DNA of 64,000 nt from Phragmites australis (lineage: Eukaryota > Streptophyta > Magnoliopsida > Poales > Poaceae): NCBI RefSeq assembly GCF_958298935.1, contig NC_084938.1, positions 24,533,501 to 24,597,500 of the forward strand, written 5' to 3'. Position 1 is the first letter of the stretch. Every line of letters starts with the position of its first letter. The position numbers were made by a program, and so were the translations under genes. Of the stretch, positions 11,101-21,299 are shown piece by piece. Under the pieces are notes generated by a model. It was not told where the DNA came from, searched no databases, and was given only the letters and a program-made list of their open reading frames with translations.

Positions 11101-13931
11101 TTTTTTTGAACAACTCAAAGGGAACTGGTATGGTCACTGAATATCTGAGCAAAATGGAGAAGGAGGTTGGTAAGAAGGTGAGAATATTCCCTTTTTTTCC
11201 CTAGGCTATAAAATGTTACCATGTGATTTCCCCCAGTCTGATTTGGGTAACTGTTGCCAGATGACGTTGAGGTCTCCTCGGACAAATACAGCATTCCAGG
11301 AGCTCTTCTCTCTGCCAGCAGAAGAATTTCTCATCAGCAGTTTTACCTGCTACTTGAAGCGGAAATTGCCTACACAGGTAATCTTTTAACTGGACTTACA
11401 TATACGCTTAAATTATAGTTCTTTATTTAAAAAAATTGCACACCCTATTCATAACTATATACGAAGGAATGCTGGATGCTGATATGGAAATCTCCATCAG
11501 TCTTGATGTGTGCACATTTGGTGAACTGTGGACATCTGATATAGCTGATTCTTACATTTGTACTGAAAATTTGAGTATTTTCAGGAACTTTTTACATGCA
11601 ATCACAGCATTTTTGATTTCAAAATAGTAAACCAGCAGAAGATGTTATTCAGCAGTTGCTCCTGCATTGCTTTTATCAATACTCAATAGTTCTCTTTTGC
11701 TGAAATTATAGTACTTCCCATGCTATGTGAGTTATATGTTGGTATCTTTTAGATAGGGTTTGTTCAATTTATTAGATCTACTAATATGTATTCATATGTC
11801 CCCATTGGTTCTGAATAGCTTATTAACTGTCCAGTCGATTAACAAAGATTCTTCGACTTTTAATATCAGGGCCATCTTTTCTTATCACTGAGAACAATTG
11901 GCTTTTATTCAAGCATGTTTGGGCGGAAAACAAAATTTTTCTTTCTATGGGAGGATATTGAAGACATACAAGCAATACCTCAATCACTATCATCATGGAA
12001 TCCATCCATTATAATAACTCTTCACAGAGGTCGAGGCATGGATGCAAAGCATGGTGCAAAGAGCATGGATAATGGAAAGCTTAAATTTCACCTGCAGTCT
12101 TTTGCATCATTTAGTGTGGCTAATAGGTAAACCTCCAGTTTCCTAAAACATATGGTGCTCTAGATCTTTCGTTTAGCTCCATTGAATTAAACCCCTTAAA
12201 CGAACTTTCTGTCACTACTAACTGCCTGTTTAAATCATCAAATCTGGTTTAAATATCAGCATTGATCCGCACACTACATTGATTATTGAAATAACATTTT
12301 TCATGGTTTAATGGTTCTTGCCAGAATAAATATATTTTGTGCTTTGCAGGACAATAATGGCATTATGGAAAGCAAGATCTTTGAGCACAGAGCTTAAAGT
12401 ACAGCTTGCTGAAGAGCAGTCCCAAGCTAACACCCTTCAGAGTGAGGACAGTGGAATATTTGTCGGTGTTGAGGATGCCAAGAGCCTTCAGACGACTGAG
12501 GTTTTCTCCTCAACCATTTCTACCAATGTAAGTTCAGTTAACTTCTACAGACAATGGCAATTTAAATATACACCTGAGCCTCTGCATGTTCATTAACTAC
12601 CTATAATGCAGCCCATCACAAGAGTTTGAATTGACATACATGTGTCTCTTGCCAGATGATCTCGCTTATGGAGGTGTTTGAAGGAGGTTCATTGGAAATG
12701 AAAGTAATGGAGAAAGTTGGATGCCTCAAATACTCGGTTACACAGTGGGAATCAGATAAACCGCATGAGTATCAAAGACAGATTCATTACAAGTTTAGCA
12801 AGAAGTTGTCTCCTGTTGGAGGAGAAGTAACAGGAACTCAGCTAAAATCTCCTATGCTCAACAAGAAAGGGTGGATTATTGAAGAGGTGATGGAACTCCA
12901 AGGCGTCCTTCTTGGAGATTTCTTTACGGTATGTATACATACTTGAAACTTCTGCTCCCTGCCAATCTGGATGGAATTTGCATGCGCCCTTTTATTGTGC
13001 TTTGAAAATTGAAAGTCCCTCCTCTCTAGTGCTTTGGATTGTGACAGTTTGTCTGTTCATCTGTTGTCACTACTTATCACCTTGGAAGTGTAGTTGATCA
13101 TGCCGTAGCAAAACAGAACCATGCTTATACTAGTGACTAGTGAGCAAAGATGAATTGGTAGTATGATCTGAATGTGACACCACCTAGAGAAAGCCAAGTC
13201 TATAACATTATTTTTGCTGTGGAAACTGGTGCCTAGCTTCATTGGCATGCCAAACTGTGGAAACTGTCTTGTAACAGAACTGCAACATCAGATTTACACA
13301 AATTAGTTAAAACTTTTGTGAGATAGTGTATTTGTTCGATTCTAAATTTTGCAGTCAATAAAGCACCAGCATTTTCGCGATACAAATTACATAGATCTAT
13401 CCTCTGCAGATTAGAAATATAAAACAGTGTAAGTGGATAATCAGCAGCTGTAAGTTATCTGTTTGAGTACATGTTTGCCGTTGGGTCAATGGCATAATAT
13501 TTTGTAATTATGTGCTGTAACATTTGTTCTGAGGGCTTAGGGATCTCCTACACTACTGGCACTTGGTAGCAAGGTGTGTAGCGGTTACTGTCTAATAGGT
13601 TATTTGGAGACAAAAATTAAGCAGCAGGCCCGTTTCTTCTATTCTGAGGAAAAATCAAACATGTCATGCTGACTATGTGCATATCACCAGAGCAAACGCT
13701 GTTTAAATTACCTGACATCCTTTCTTGTGCCTGCAGCTTCATATAAAGTACCAAATCGAGGACCTTGCTCCTAAGCAAAGGGCATGCAATGTTCAAGTCT
13801 CCCTTGGAATCGAATGGTCGAAGAGCACCAGGCATCAGAAACGAATCGAAAAGAATGTTCTTTCCAGTTCATCTGCTCGCCTAAAGGAGATGTTTAACCT
13901 AGCATCAAGGGAGGTCTCACATGCCAGATAG
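8176..13931 (+). CDS. C2 and GRAM domain protein (C2-VASt-C2-GRAM-VASt)
   Basis: Nine coding exons join in consistent phase into 1069 codons plus stop: 8176-8524, 8746-10119, 10540-10722, 10894-11177, 11261-11377, 11870-12126, 12350-12527, 12656-12928 and 13737-13931. All junctions are GT..AG. The first C2 domain (residues 1-105) carries the acidic loops DSNGFSDPYVKL and YDEDMLGMDDFLG. A VASt-type domain follows at about 280-470, then a hydrophobic segment at about 496-523 (WRIAFVYFFNFGVLSS...). The second C2 (about 585-690) has DATGFSDPYV and YDFDGPFDE. GRAM is at about 740-830 (FGRKTKFFFLWEDIED) and a second VASt at about 900-1060, ending with STRHQKR. Architecture and exon order match the plant family typified by At1g03370. 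GRAM/VASt proteins bind or move sterols and phosphoinositides at membrane contact sites in other systems, and C2 domains bind acidic lipids, often with calcium. A role at the plasma membrane-ER interface is inference. Confidence 0.94.
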
Positions 13932-15919
13932 GAGTATTGATCTCACATCATCCCTGTGCATAATACTGAGTGATTGAACATTTCCTAACATCGGTATGAC
14001 CCGCCCTGTGCATACATTGCTTGACTGAGATACACACGGACAGCAAGTCAACAACTGATTTTGAATCATATGAGGGTGCTGAATTATCTGTTTGTTGTAG
14101 CTGATCAAGTGTAGGCTGTATAGCTGAAAATTTACAGAGATTGCAGCATATAGATACCACCACACAAGTGCTAAAAGCACGAGGTCATGAATTCCTCAAT
14201 AGGATAGCTCCATAGCTGTATGTTGTGGTTTCTAATTCTTTATGCTGTATCGACTTAGCTGGATTCATTGGTCACATGTTGAACTGTACAAAACTAGAAA
14301 TAATTGATCCAATAATGTTCTGAAGTTTACAGACTGGGAAATACAGCATTTGTTTAATTCATCGGTCATACGTTTGTCTTCTGTGTCCTCAGTTCAGTAC
14401 AGTGTTAAATAGAGATGGAGAAGGCGAAGGCTCAGATATTATCCGAACCAGACGAGACGTGACACCAAACAAACCTGCTGTGGCTTCAAGCCTAAAACAG
14501 ACCACAGTACCAATATCCTTATCCACCCTGTGCATAGCAAAGTTGAGGCTCCAAGTCTCTCTCTCTGTGTGTCTCTGTCTCTCTCTCTCTCTGAATGTCC
14601 AACAGAACCGCTGTTGGACATTCAGACTTGCTGATGCCATTTGTCATCTCAAAGAAACCGGTGACATGTTTCAGTCCATATTAACGTGCAACGATCGATA
14701 TATAATTCCTGCGAGAATTGAACTGTCTCATGCGAGGCGCGTTCGGATTTACGGAACCCTTTGCCTCAACCTGCTTCCTCCCCGCTCGTTCCCGTGCCTA
14801 CCAAGTAGTGGCAACTATTACCGGATCCGGGTCATGCACCGGGGATGACACGCCGGATGGCGTCGGACGGCCGTGGCGGGGAGCCGGGATCGGTGTGCGA
14901 GGTTGGCCGGACGCATGCACGCACCACCGCTCGCGACGCGGACACGGCGGCGTGGGTGCGGCCCCGTCGGCGAGCGAGCGAGCGAGCGAGCACGCACCCC
15001 ATGTGAACGAGACTAGTGCTCGCCGTGCCTTTCAGCGCCTTGTCTGCTCCCCAGCGGCAGATGCGTAGTAGAAGCAACGGACGGACGGGATGCCTCGCCT
15101 CCTCCCCAAAATATCAACCGTCCGTCCACCACTAGAACATTCCCCCCCTTTTTGTTACCATTTCTTCCCACAAGAAACGACTAAATTTCATTAAAAAAAT
15201 TCTACTTCTTCTAATGCTTTTGATTAGAAGATGAATAGGTTGTGACAGATTTTAACAATTTTTATATGTACTCGATTAAATAGTTTATAATCAAAATTAG
15301 TGCTATGTCTCTTTTTCATCTTAATTGTTTGATTTTTTTAAATTTAAAAATAATAGACGTCACCGGTATTAAAAAATATTAATACACTATTATTTTTTTT
15401 ATCTATAAGATGTATTATTATTTTTTTGTTTTCCAATTATTATTTTTTAAAAAAATTTCACCGTCATAATATCGCTGATGTTATAGATGACTGCTTCGGA
15501 CTAAACAGACAGGAATTTCAGATTTTTACGAGTACGTGCAGGATTTTAGTAGTATAATAGTATGCTAGTACCACGCGCTTTTGGGAGATAAAATAAAGAA
15601 GGTATTTAAAGAGCGTAGAAAAAGAAAAAGGATCGGCGTTTTTTCCATCATGTTTTCTTTTCTTCTCATCTCTTCACTTTCGAAAAGCCTGTGCACAGCA
15701 GTTCAAGTGCTACACATCGCTCGGAGCACTCTGCGAATATTTACAAGATACATCAGCAAACACGAGCAAAGAAAAAAAGAAAGGAAAAAAGGGCACGAAA
15801 TGGTAGGGAAAAAAGGGCGCTACTATTTGGGAGCACTAGAGCTAAATAAGCCTCCCAAATTCCTACGCGCACACGGCAGGGCCACACCGATCTGACCCGG
15901 TGGCAGGAGATCTCTCAAT
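13932..15919. other. 3' flank of the C2-GRAM gene and intergenic DNA
   Basis: The first 300-450 bases are probably the 3' UTR of the C2/GRAM gene; no certain poly(A) signal was fixed. Then follow a CT-rich microsatellite (14553-14592) with an adjoining hairpin, a GC-rich patch at 14720-15070 with a (GCGA)n run near 14970-14992, and an AT-rich stretch to 15480. The GC-rich patch has open frames on both strands but no recognisable domain. Nothing here is called a gene. Confidence 0.4.
14590..14626. repeat. perfect 16-bp inverted repeat (hairpin) beside a CT microsatellite
   Basis: The arms TCTGAATGTCCAACAG and CTGTTGGACATTCAGA are perfect reverse complements separated by the 5-base loop AACCG. 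The left arm directly abuts a (CT)n tract. It is about 660 bp beyond the C2/GRAM stop codon, so it could be in extended 3' transcript or plain intergenic DNA. It lacks the length and target duplication expected of a MITE. Confidence 0.8.
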
Positions 15920-16417
15920 CTAAATCCGGGCGAGGCGGGGGGCGGGCGCCGACGAGGGGGCGTCGTCGGCGGCGGGGAGGAGGCGGAGGCGGCAGAGCGG
16001 GCAGGTGGTGTGGTCGTAGTCGAGCCAGGTCTCGAGGCAGGCGCGGTGGAAGAGGTGGCCGCAGGGGAGCCGGTTCACCATCGACTCCGGCTCGAACCGG
16101 GCGAGGCACACGCGGCAGTCGGCCGAGGCCCCGCCGCCGGCGCGGCGCCGCCCGAACCGTGACGGCCGGAACCTGCTCCGGAACCTCTCGGCAAGGGTCG
16201 GCCCAGCCGTGGCGGCCGCGGCCGCGATCGCCGTGAGCTGCTGCTGCTGCTGGTGGTGGTCGTCGCTGCCGTCCTCCCACGGCGCCGGCACGGCTAGGCC
16301 CAGGAACACCAGCGCCGCCCGCACCAGGCCCGCCAGGGTCGCGACTGACACCGCCGTGTTGTACAGGACGTAGGCCAGCAGGCTGTCCTTGGGCGCCGGC
16401 ATGCTGGAGATTCCCAT
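15920..16417 (-). CDS. RING-H2 E3 ubiquitin ligase, XERICO/RHA-like
   Basis: A single-exon ORF of 165 codons. The start is the ATG at 16417 (MGISSMPAPKDS...); a GTG two codons upstream is in frame but is not a likely plant start. Residues 15-41 are a hydrophobic, probably membrane-spanning segment. Then come a low-complexity linker with HHQQQQQ and an Ala run, a basic stretch (RFRSRFRPSRFGRRR) and a RING-H2 finger. The ligands are C101, C104, C119, H121, H124, C127, C139 and C142. The N-terminal pattern (M-G-SSMPAP, then one TM helix) and the size match XERICO/RHA-type small plant E3 ligases, which act with E2 enzymes at membranes and in XERICO's case raise ABA levels. The hormone role is family knowledge, not shown here. 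The gene is GC-rich, typical of intronless grass genes; long open frames in other frames are by-products of this composition. Confidence 0.9.
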   Translation of the reverse strand: MGISSMPAPKDSLLAYVLYNTAVSVATLAGLVRAALVFLGLAVPAPWEDGSDDHHQQQQQLTAIAAAAATAGPTLAERFRSRFRPSRFGRRRAGGGASADCRVCLARFEPESMVNRLPCGHLFHRACLETWLDYDHTTCPLCRLRLLPAADDAPSSAPAPRLARI

Positions 16418-16919
16418 CTTCACCGTGGACGGTCAGGGCGGCGGCTGATCCGTGGAATTCCTCGGTTAATTGCGGAGCTCTTGGCGGATTTGGGGGCGAA
16501 CTGGACCCGATTGCAATTAGGGGGTTTTCGGGGGAGGTGGCTGCGATGCGAGAAATGGGGATGGCAGTGGATTTCATTGGAAGGAGGTGGGGTGAGCTAT
16601 TTATAGACGCTTCTGGGTTGGGTTGGGTTCGATCGGCTCAGTTTTCCCAGCGGTGCGGCGTAACGGTTAAGGTGCTGCTGCTTCACAGTTACCGTGGGAG
16701 GTTACTACGGTAATTTTTGTCTAACCCATATTTGTACCTCTGATTAAGTACCCGTGCTTTACAATAAAAACATAAATATTAGAGGTAGTAATATCAAACA
16801 TAAATTTAAAATATGAAGATGTGAATACGTTATAGAAGCACTACCGAACGAATACGTCAGAAGCGATATCATAGTTTGATTTCAGATAGGTTCCAAAAAA
16901 AAAGTGAAAATTATATAAA
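16418..16919. other. 5' UTR and upstream region of the RING-H2 gene
   Basis: The GC-richer part (16418-16720) contains the predicted 5' UTR and TATA box. The sequence then drops to AT-rich intergenic DNA leading to the tandem duplication boundary. No further gene is visible. Confidence 0.4.
16598..16605 (-). promoter_or_regulatory. TATA box of the RING-H2 gene
   Basis: On the minus strand this reads TATAAATA within GTCTATAAATAGCTC, a canonical plant TATA box. It lies about 180 bp upstream of the ATG at 16417, predicting a 5' UTR of roughly 150 bases. No other TATA-like motif is better placed. Confidence 0.7.
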
Positions 16920-17220
16920 ATAGACCTCATATTCTTAGCTAGTAATAAGATGGGAAGGCTAGAAGACGAGAACAGATAGCAAAAATTGGTAAATTATTTA
17001 AAATTTAAAGATTTTTATTAGATATAAGAGTAGGAAGATGTAACACGAAAACCGATTCATAATTTATATATATCTCTGAAAATTGGAGTGATCCTCCTTT
17101 ACACATATATTGTTAACAAATATATAAAAGCATAAAGTTTCTATAATTATCTTAGTGCGATTATTTGCTCTTAATTACAGTTGACAAATGGTTTGATAAT
17201 AATGAGTGATCAGTCTACAA

Positions 17221-18315
17221 GTTTAACTTACCGATCGGCCGTCGATTACCGAGCTCGGGCGGTTATCGAAAATTCATTTGCTAAAATTTGAAATTTGATC
17301 AAAATTTTGTCAGAATCGCCTCTCGGACCGGTTACCGAGCGATTTTCTCGATTTATCGAGCGGTTTTCTCGAATTTTTTGCATTGTCGATAACCGCTCGG
17401 TTTTCTCGATTTTTCGAGTGGTTTTCTCGATTTTTAGTGAAGTTCAGCAAAAAACCCAAAAATTAGCTCAATCTTGTAAAATCAATAACTAATTCATATG
17501 AACTTCAAATCAAGTGAAACAATTTTTTTTTCCTTATAACATGATCTACATGATAAAAGTATTTATACTTATAAAAAAGTTGAAAATTTTCTGTGAGAAA
17601 ATGTATTTGTTAAACCAAGTTAAATGCATAGTTTACTATTTGCTAATCCAAAAATCATGAAACTAATTTTGTTAGTCTTCTTACATGATCCTATGTCTTT
17701 TAAAAATACATGAACTCATGAATTAGTTATTGTAACATGCAGGATTGTGTAAATGTGTTACAACTAGATTAATTCATAGCTGACCCATCACACCTCTAAA
17801 ATTAATGAAACCACTTTTATTAGTTTATTTATACTATGCTTTATGTACGAAAAATAATAGTAGACATGAAAAAGTTAATTACAGTGTTGTTTCTTAACAT
17901 ATTCACTTTATGTTTGTGAACTTTGTAAAAATCATAGAGAGATTAATAAAACTCTAAATGAAGTGAAATCAATTTTAAAGATCCTCTTAAGATACTTCAT
18001 ACGTAAGAAAAATATGTGTTTGCATGTTAAGCTTTTTCTTAACTGAGTTAATAACTGAGCCGCACGCTTAAACTTTTTTCATTTTTTTCAAAATTCCTCC
18101 CTATAGAATATGATGTAAATGACATTATTTTTGAAAATGTTTTTCACAGGAGGTCTTAGAATTGTGTCTAGTTGTTTTTAGGATTTGTTTTTGATTTTTT
18201 TTTCAAATTTTTTGAATTCAAATTCGATTACCGTTCGGTTTCTGAAACCGGATCGGAGCGGTAAGGTCGGTAATCACGAATTTTGACCGATTATTGTCGA
18301 CATATTGAACCCTGG
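17221..18315. mobile_element. insertion present only in duplication copy a; probable DNA transposon
   Basis: Copy b runs continuously from TCAGTCTACAAGTT into CACTCATAGGG, whereas copy a has about 1.1 kb between the matching sites. The left interior (17221-17440) is full of CCGATCGG, GGTTACCGAGCG and GAGCGGTTTTCTCGA motifs. The right end (18220-18310) has ATTACCGTTCGG, CGGATCGGAGCGG and AAGGTCGGTAATC, partly inverted relative to the left. Such subterminal repeats suggest a non-autonomous DNA transposon. No clean target duplication was found, and about 5-10 bases of the empty site seem lost. The middle is AT-rich without ORFs. Confidence 0.6.
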
Positions 18316-18518
18316 CACTCACAGGGTGATGTCATTTCATGTATATGCTCTTAAAAACTTTAAGATTTTATTAACAATGTCCCTGTGTAAAAGGAGTGAG
18401 TGAAATTGGGCAAATAAAAAGTTCAGAACTACATGCGAAAATTTGTATAAAAAAGTACTCACAGTATTGCAATCTTGCATGCTTTATCGACATATTAGAA
18501 ACAATTGTTCAAACTATG

Positions 18519-18720
18519 ACCTCGTTTGGCATAATTCTAGATCCGAGATCCATGTTGGATATAGAGTTTATATAATAAAATAAAGTGATTTAAATATTTA
18601 TTTTTTGTACAAAATAAAAACTAGATGACTCAAACAAATACCCTAATCCACTCACAGTTCTACATCCTAGATTTCTTAGAGCTGTATATAATCTAGGATC
18701 TGGATCCGTGCCAAATAGCC
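18519..18720. mobile_element. MITE in duplication copy a
   Basis: The ends are CCTCGTTTGGCATAA on the left and, as reverse complement of the right end, GGCTATTTGGCACGGATCC. Repeats of AGATCC / GGATCT occur inside both ends. It is flanked by CTATG (18514-18518) and CTATG (18721-18725), a perfect 5-bp direct repeat. The right repeat directly touches the TG that begins the LTR. An orthologous copy is at 20347-20572. Confidence 0.6.
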
Positions 18721-18725
18721 CTATG

Positions 18726-19395
18726 TGTTGGGGGAATGATACCGCGTGGGCCCCGTTCGTTGACTTCGACCACAATGGTTAAATCACAAAAAGCAAAACA
18801 GAGATACTAACGACAAGGTAAGAATAATTCTCTTTATGCGCTACAAGAGTTAGACTCAAGAAGGCATAGTAAAACCTAATGATCAAAGCTAGGAGTCGAA
18901 GCTTGAATGCCGAAGGGGTGCGGGGAAGCCCGGAGTTCGAAGAGTGTAGCGAAACTTGAAGGCCGAAGGGGTACGACAAAGTTCGAAGGATGAAGGGTCC
19001 AACAAAGCCCAGAGGCCGAAGGAAGGTGGTGCGAAAGGTGGTGCGATGACCTTTGGTGACAAAGCGAAGGCTAACCTAAAGAGGAAACTGCAAGTTAGCT
19101 AGAACCCGATAATGAAATGGATGAAGGGAGATCGCTAGTAACCCCGACGAAGGGTCCAGTGCGGATCCCCCAAGACACATGTCGGGATTTGGTTGCTAAG
19201 GGCAATGTCTGTAGACAGTTACCGTAATACCCCTGAGATATCAATATTCCTATGGATAATGGGTAAGGATGTAATGACGACGGGAGTGGTTGATGTATGT
19301 CTATAAATACCTATACTCACCTAATGTAAAAAGGGAGATGCACATTTATTACATTGACAGTTACGACACTGTTCACTGTGTTGCGATTACGATCA
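18726..19395 (+). mobile_element. LTR of a Ty3/gypsy element, duplication copy a
   Basis: The segment starts TGTTGGGGGAATG and ends GATCA shortly before TTTGGCGCC, a primer-binding-site-like sequence at 19401-19409. It contains TATAAATA at 19312-19319 and several GCCGAAGGGG motifs. About 340 bp of interior follow before the homology stops. It is a diverged duplicate of the LTR at 20578-21250, so this is not the usual pair of LTRs of one insertion. Confidence 0.65.
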
Positions 19396-19738
19396 TGATA
19401 TTTGGCGCCATCCGTGGGGATCCAACCCATGACCGTGTGGTGGTCTCATGCCATCGAAGGCCAGGAAAGAAAAGTCACAAGCATCTGCAGATAGTGAGGG
19501 AGACTCAGAGGTCCCTTCACAACAAGAAGGAGCGGCGATGACCGAGAGGGCTCGGACTTCGGTCAAGGCCCTTAGGGTCGAATTACCCAGAGTCGGCATG
19601 GGTGTTCAAGGCGGAACAGGGGGTCCAAAGCGGTCAAGCCGGATGACCATGGAGGTCGGATGGCTGTGCCCGAGGCCCCTAAGCATCATCAGGCTCCCCC
19701 ACATGCCCCAGCGGACCATGGAGCAGGAGTTCATGATG
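19396..19738 (+). pseudogene. truncated 5' interior (leader and gag start) of the duplicated gypsy element
   Basis: After TTTGGCGCC there is a short open stretch from the ATG at 19448 (MPSKARKEKSQASADSEG...), matching the corresponding region after 21250. It breaks off at about 19738, where the duplication ends. It is a fragment and cannot encode a full Gag. Confidence 0.6.
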
Positions 19739-20346
19739 CTGTAGTTTGATTAAGATGGAATCCAAAAAAGGAGGTGGAAATTATCTAATAATTTCCCTCA
19801 TAATTTCTTTTTTATTTTCATTAGTAAAACGGGTCTCATATCCTTAGCCAGTAACAAGGTGGGAATGCTGAAGGACGAGGATAGATAGCAAAAGTAGATA
19901 AATTATTTAAGTTTAAGAGGTTTTATTAGATACGAGAGTAGAAAGAAGAGGTGACACACAAACCAATTCGTGTTTTATATATACCTGTGGAAATTTGAGT
20001 GATCCTCCTTTACACATTTATTGTTAACAAATATATAAAAGCACAAAGTTTCCATAATTATCTTAGTGCGATTATTTGCTCTTAATTATAGTTGACAAAT
20101 GGTTTAATAATAATGAGTGATCAGTCTACAAGTTCTACTCCCTCCACTCATAGGGCAATGTCATTTCATGTATGTGCTGTTAAAAACTTTAAGATTTTAT
20201 TGCCAATGTCCCTGTGAAAAAGGAGTGAGTGAAATTGCGCATATAAAAAGTTCAGAACTATATGTGGAAATTTGTATAAAAAAAGTACTCAGTATTGAAA
20301 GCTTGCATGCTTTATAGACATATTAGAAACAATTGTTCAAACTATG

Positions 20347-20572
20347 GTCCCGTTTGGCACAACTTCAGATTCGAGATCTATGCTAGATCTTGAGTTTTTT
20401 TTTAATAAAATAAAGTAGTTTAAACATTTATTTTTGTCCAAAATAAAAACCAGATGACTCAACCAAATACCCAACCACCTACAGTTCCAGATCCTAGATT
20501 TCTTAGAGCTAGATATGACTAGCTCCAAGAAATCCAGGATCTGGATCCGTGCCAAATGGCCCTTATGTGTTG
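20347..20572. mobile_element. MITE in duplication copy b
   Basis: Counterpart of the MITE at 18519-18720, with left end GTCCCGTTTGGCACAA and right end reading inverted as GGGCCATTTGGCACGG. Flanks are CTATG (20342-20346) and TTATG (20573-20577), the same target duplication with one change. The TIRs are clearer here than in copy a. It ends directly at the LTR start. Confidence 0.6.
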
Positions 20573-20577
20573 GGGAA

Positions 20578-21250
20578 ATGATACCGTGTGGGTCCCGTTC
20601 ATTGACTTCGATCACAATGGTCAAATCCTAAAAACCAAAACAGAGATGCTAACGACAAGGTAAGAATGATTCTCTTTATGCTCTATAAGAGTTAGACTCG
20701 AGAAGACATAGTAAAACCTAAGGATCGAAGCTAGAGGTGAAGTTTGAAAGCCGAAGGGATGCGGTGAAGCCAGAAGCTCGAAGAGTGTAGCGAAGCATGA
20801 AGGCCGAAGGGGTTCGACAAAGTTCAAAGGATGAAGAGTCCAGTGAAATCCAGAGGCCGAAGGAAGGTGGTGCGAGGACCTTCGGTGACAGAGCGAATGC
20901 TAACCTAAAGAGGAATCCGCAAGTTAGCTGGAACCCAATAATGAAATGGCTAAAGGGAGATCGCTAGTAACCACGACAAAGGGACCAATGCGGATCCTCC
21001 AAGGCACATGTCAAGATTTGGTTTCTTAGGGCAATGTCAGTAGACAGTTACCATAATACCCCTTAGATATTCCAGGATATTCCCTAGTGTTAGCCAGAAT
21101 ATTCATGTGGATAATGGGTAAGGATGTAATGACGACGGGAGTGGTTGAGGTATGTCTATAAATACCTCCACTCACCTAATGTAAATAGGGAGATGCACAT
21201 TTATTACATCGACAGTTACGACAATGTTCATTGTGTTATGTTCACGATCA
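20578..21250 (+). mobile_element. 5' LTR of the plus-strand Ty3/gypsy element
   Basis: Begins TGTTGGGGAAATG and ends CGATCA; the PBS-like TGGCGCC follows at 21258-21264. TATAAATA at 21157-21164 is the likely core promoter, predicting transcription start about 30 bp downstream and a short R-U5. The gag-pol remnants at 21300-25635 lie downstream in the same orientation. No 3' LTR of this family was recognised in the window. Confidence 0.7.
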
Positions 21251-21299
21251 CGATATTTGGCGCCATTCGTGGGGATCAAACCCACGACCACGTGGTGGT

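Larger units (their letters stand above)
16920..19738 (+). repeat. tandem duplication, copy a
   Basis: This segment and 19825-21595 are diverged copies of one unit, read in the same order: an AT-rich flank, a MITE, an LTR and the first about 340 bp of element interior. Matching landmarks include TGATCCTCCTTTACACAT, GCGATTATTTGCTCTTAATT and CATTTCATGTAT in the flank. Copy a has an extra about 1.1-kb insertion (17221-18315) that copy b lacks. Homology ends at the phrase CAGGAGTTCATGATG (about 19738). A stretch of about 85 bp of unrelated sequence (19739-19824) separates the copies. Confidence 0.85.

Noticed and set aside
15915..16577. A 220-codon open frame overlapping the RING-H2 gene in another frame
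   Set aside because: It is Pro/Arg-rich without domains, and the RING-H2 frame explains the region; high GC content creates such frames.
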